This document shows positions 27,101 to 28,601 of a stretch of DNA of 28,601 nt, one piece after another. This DNA is from Bacteroidales bacterium (GTDB lineage: Bacteria; Bacteroidota; Bacteroidia; Bacteroidales; UBA12077): assembly GCA_003446015.1 (NCBI GenBank), contig DMBU01000066.1, forward strand, positions 1 through 28,601. Reading direction: 5' to 3'. Each line of letters begins with the position of its first letter. Position 1 is the stretch's first letter. Made by a program: the position numbers and the translations under genes. The notes beneath the pieces were generated by a model. It saw nothing but the letters and a program-made list of their open reading frames with translations, made no database searches and was not told the DNA's origin.

Positions 27101-27505
27101 TAAGAAAGAAAAAGCCATACCCAAAATAAGGATGATAAAATTTAAGATGATAAATACAGAAAGGATTCCCAGTGTTTTACCTATGATATATTGTGCATTG
27201 GTCATGGATCGCGCATAGATCACTTCAACTGTATCATTTTTTCGGTCTTGTTTTAAAAACTCAGAAGCTAAAAAAACAGCAACAATAGCTTGTCCAAGAT
27301 TTAAAATGATAAGATTCGCATAAGGAATAGAGGCTGGTAAAGCTCTATAAAGCCACGGAGCACCACTTGATTCAACAAAAACGGCAACATTAAAAATTCC
27401 TAATCCAACAATGAACAATCCTGCAAAGATCCTGAAAAACCAACTTCGTAATAGGGTTTTCATTTCGAAACCGGCAACAATTTTTATGGTTTGAATTGCA
27501 TTCAT
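24152..27505 (-). CDS. ABC-2 permease fused to degenerate M1-peptidase-like domain and golvesin-like C-terminus
   Basis: 1117 residues from ATG 27505. Residues 1-280 are an ABC-2-type permease with seven predicted helices (about 21-43, 61-80, 108-135, 146-170, 175-193, 225-245, 257-279); the odd number puts the rest in the periplasm. Residues of about 295-815 resemble the M1 aminopeptidase fold as it occurs in Bacteroidota ABC/M1 fusions (LWYPTSG, FERFAFVEVPVHFA, PEIILYPEKGVIME, and a helical tail with GDYLFSLFRARYGEKEFNKLL). I find no HExxH zinc motif anywhere, so peptidase activity is unlikely. The last ~115 residues (WNANLTEGAYYDVY, YNFKIYHDDGMEEITL, GWNYMGTFYISP, VFADAIKWV) match the golvesin/xanthan-lyase C-terminal-like domain, often linked to surface or carbohydrate contact. 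The start lies 1 nt after the ATPase stop, indicating translational coupling and a joint transporter. Confidence 0.88.
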   Translation of the reverse strand: MNAIQTIKIVAGFEMKTLLRSWFFRIFAGLFIVGLGIFNVAVFVESSGAPWLYRALPASIPYANLIILNLGQAIVAVFLASEFLKQDRKNDTVEVIYARSMTNAQYIIGKTLGILSVFIILNFIILILGMAFSFLSGDSAKGIGEFFLYPILISIPTLVFILGLSFFLMTILKNQAITFIILLGYIALTIFYLNDKYYHLFDYIAYKVPMMNSTIGGFGNLTEIVIHRSIYFFIGIGLIFFTVYKLQRLPQSKTFKFAPLLFTFLFVFLGFYFAYMYINLKKGNIDQKKQMIALNNEYAFYPKVYVEECSLDVEHLNNTIKVQANLLVSNKSNKQIDTLIFNLNPNLKINNIGFDGENIAFTRELHVVKIPVAMATGEKKKHITFNYQGNINENTHMLDINPDEYKDDFNMEIFRARKRFAYIQNDFVCLTSESLWYPTSGVTYSTNRPAFHQPDFTTFSVHVKTREKLQVVSQGISQELGQGEFKFENKDPLPKISLLIADYQKYSVIVDSVEYSIYTTRGNEFYLDHFTEFKDTMPAIIRELRNEYESLLDLKYGFERFAFVEVPVHFALDKHIWSAVSDAVQPEIILYPEKGVIMEETDFRNRRNKFEKRMKENNEEVSPEELQCRIFKRFVRGNLMAPPTEWYQFEEVVDKYTYSLIPEYYTFVTQLESEKWPILNLALEVYLRERNVGNVSSNRWFFRGISKGEKINIELKQSNLEGLIKNGIEPNKDDEEHEDQLSINDVILAKGDYLFSLFRARYGEKEFNKLLNELILKNQHKPFLFSELESDIQNTFNSSISDEVDRWYTKTQLPGFLIKDLQTYKVLDGEFTKYQVRFKIANPESIDGIITINIDLDEKSNARSFTSDAPEQPDYSKKIYIPSNTAKEIGIIFPTEPTRMNIFTNISENLPNNLVYEFSGFDELKKVAILDDIKDFPIFSDIKNDNEIIVDNEDSGFKYIQESNESYLKSVINKNKEDRYKYSGIRFWNPPSEWEPVLRSGFYGKYIRSAMYTRSGEGDRIAQWNANLTEGAYYDVYCNIEKIEIEWDRDKKKSNYNFKIYHDDGMEEITLADEELEAGWNYMGTFYISPENAKVELTNKSIGKMVFADAIKWVKND

Positions 27506-27506
27506 C

Positions 27507-28397
27507 TTAAAAGCCGTTTTGATTGGTTAAATATTCCATAAAATATACATAAGCATGTTCCAGATTTGGTTCAATCTCAATAGCATCCCTTGCTTCAAGT
27601 TGATTGCCAACTAACTGAACTTCCCAACCATCCTCTGAAGGTATGGTTGAAATAATAGCATATTTTTCTTTAAGCATTTCATATTCAAATCCGGATGTAT
27701 TTACCTGCCATACATGACCTTTTGTTTTATGGATTAACTCTTCGGGCGAACCTTTAAATTCCAGATTTCCATTATTTAGTAAAGCCAGGTTCTGACAAAT
27801 ACTTGAAATATCACCAACAATGTGAGTGGATAATACAATAATTACGTCGTGCTGGCTAATTTCGGAAAGAATATTTCTGAATCGGATACGTTCTTCAGGA
27901 TCAAGCCCGGTAGTAGGTTCATCAACAACAATAATTTTTGGATCACCAATTAAGGCCTGGGCAATTCCTAATCGACGTTTCATTCCTCCTGAGAGTTTAT
28001 TTGCACTGCGTTCACGTACATCGAATAAACCAACTTTATCGAGCCACTCATCAACTTTTTCGGATCGTGTCTTTTTACTAATTATACCTGATAAGCCAGC
28101 TGCATAATCAAGAAACTCCCATGTTTTTAGTTTTGTAAAGAACCTGAAATCCTGAGGTAAATATCCAAGCATTTTGCGAATCTCACCACGATCTTTCATC
28201 AGGTCAAATCCATTCACATTCACTTTACCGTTGGTAGGTTTCATTAAGGTAACAAGGATTCTCATCAGACTGGATTTGCCAGCCCCGTTCGGACCCAATA
28301 AACCAAACATCCCATTTTCAATTTCGAGATTAATGTCTGAAAGAGCTCGCTTGCCATTTTTGTAAATCTTATCCAGATTTTCAATTTGTATCTTCAT
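27507..28397 (-). CDS. ABC transporter ATP-binding protein
   Basis: This is a cytoplasmic ATPase that energises the adjacent permease fusion, 296 residues. Motifs are complete: first strand IQIENLDKIY (3-12), Walker A GPNGAGKSS (35-43), Q-loop YLPQD, signature LSGGM, Walker B IIVVDEPT, D-loop GLDP, and the switch histidine in LSTHIVGD. A C-terminal extension of about 70 residues follows the core and ends in NLEHAYVYFMEYL, a motif also found at the end of the RND-fused ATPase (NLEDAYLYLLHKE). The two ATPases share NGMFGLLGPNGAGKS and ERIRFRN as well, so they look like paralogues. It is the first complete gene of the transport locus, following an unidentified gene by 89 bp. Confidence 0.96.
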   Translation of the reverse strand: MKIQIENLDKIYKNGKRALSDINLEIENGMFGLLGPNGAGKSSLMRILVTLMKPTNGKVNVNGFDLMKDRGEIRKMLGYLPQDFRFFTKLKTWEFLDYAAGLSGIISKKTRSEKVDEWLDKVGLFDVRERSANKLSGGMKRRLGIAQALIGDPKIIVVDEPTTGLDPEERIRFRNILSEISQHDVIIVLSTHIVGDISSICQNLALLNNGNLEFKGSPEELIHKTKGHVWQVNTSGFEYEMLKEKYAIISTIPSEDGWEVQLVGNQLEARDAIEIEPNLEHAYVYFMEYLTNQNGF

Positions 28398-28448
28398 TCT
28401 CTACTTAACTATTTTTCCCAGATTAGATTCATGTTTATTATTTGTAAG

Positions 28449-28469
28449 ACGTCAAAACTGTTTTTACGT
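28449..28469. promoter_or_regulatory. 21-bp near-perfect palindrome upstream of the transport locus, candidate operator
   Basis: Around the central T at 28459 the arms ACGTCAAAAC (28449-28458) and GTTTTTACGT (28460-28469) pair at 9 of 10 positions, with a single C/T mismatch. It lies 52-72 bp before the ATPase start codon and 18 bp after the preceding gene. No T-run follows on the minus strand and the arms leave no room for a loop, so a protein-binding site is more likely than a terminator. A minus-strand TTTTGAC inside it could serve as a -33 element, but no convincing -7 box was found. Confidence 0.5.
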
Positions 28470-28486
28470 TACAGCTATTCATTTTT

Positions 28487-28601
28487 TTACCAGGAATTTA
28501 AATTTGCTTCTGGAGATTTAGTAAAATCAATAATATTTACTTTTTCCGTCAAACGACAGTAACTGGTATCTTTTAATTCGCCTTGTAACTGATTTACATC
28601 A
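28487..28601 (-). CDS. 3' end of an unidentified gene
   Basis: An open frame enters from the right edge and ends in TAA at 28487, giving 37 C-terminal residues (ending DFTKSPEANLNSW). Composition is ordinary for a protein and contains one cysteine. The fragment is too short to assign. It is upstream of the transport locus on the same strand, so it could be the first gene of the same operon. Confidence 0.5.
   Translation of the reverse strand, partial: DVNQLQGELKDTSYCRLTEKVNIIDFTKSPEANLNSW

Noticed and set aside
24152..27505. Active M1 aminopeptidase with the motif HExxH.
   Set aside because: Each histidine was checked. The only His-Glu pair (EHEDQL, near residue 737) lacks the second histidine and lies in a charged loop.

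Overview
The window is AT-rich DNA from a member of the Bacteroidota. The evidence is a SusC/SusD pair, lipoproteins with an acidic patch after the lipidated cysteine, a membrane-spanning beta-propeller/LuxR regulator, AT-rich translation starts without a Shine-Dalgarno sequence, and ABC permease/M1-peptidase-like fusions. A marine Marinilabiliales-type organism would fit, but this rests on general impression only. Every gene I can support is on the minus strand, so transcription runs from high to low coordinates. I see no rRNA, tRNA, CRISPR array or insertion sequence.

Right half (about 12366-28397): a composite transport locus in one orientation. In transcription order it holds an ABC ATPase (27507-28397); a 1117-residue fusion of an ABC-2 permease, a degenerate M1-peptidase-like periplasmic domain and a golvesin-like C-terminal domain (24152-27505); a TolC-type outer-membrane channel (22484-24013); a lipoprotein membrane-fusion protein (21189-22238); an RND pump (17940-21035); a second RND pump carrying a complete ABC ATPase at its C-terminus (13210-17901); and an orphan ABC-2 permease (12366-13073). 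The RND-ABC fusion is the most interesting object here. Its nucleotide-binding domain also appears to be split by a four-helix membrane insert between its first two beta strands. One coherent reading is a tripartite RND efflux system flanked, and partly fused, by two ABC modules, so that proton-driven and ATP-driven machinery would act together. That is inference. Four spacers of this locus carry degenerate 7-bp-period repeats, and the others carry further repeat-like DNA.

Middle (9077-12318): two small membrane proteins of unknown function (11171-11779 and 11896-12318), then a likely three-gene operon of a class I polyphosphate kinase 2, a cytoplasmic helical protein and a small secreted protein.

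Left part (1-8880): the promoter-proximal end of a polysaccharide-utilisation-type locus. A one-component transmembrane sensor/regulator (6025-8880) precedes susC (2499-5498), susD (939-2441) and a surface lipoprotein with Ig-like and LamG-like domains that runs off the left edge. No glycoside hydrolase is visible, so the substrate cannot be named. The regulator-susC gap holds a perfect 10-bp inverted repeat, a plausible promoter and a 103-codon ORF that ends 6 nt before susC. The last 115 bases on the right are the 3' end of an unidentified gene.
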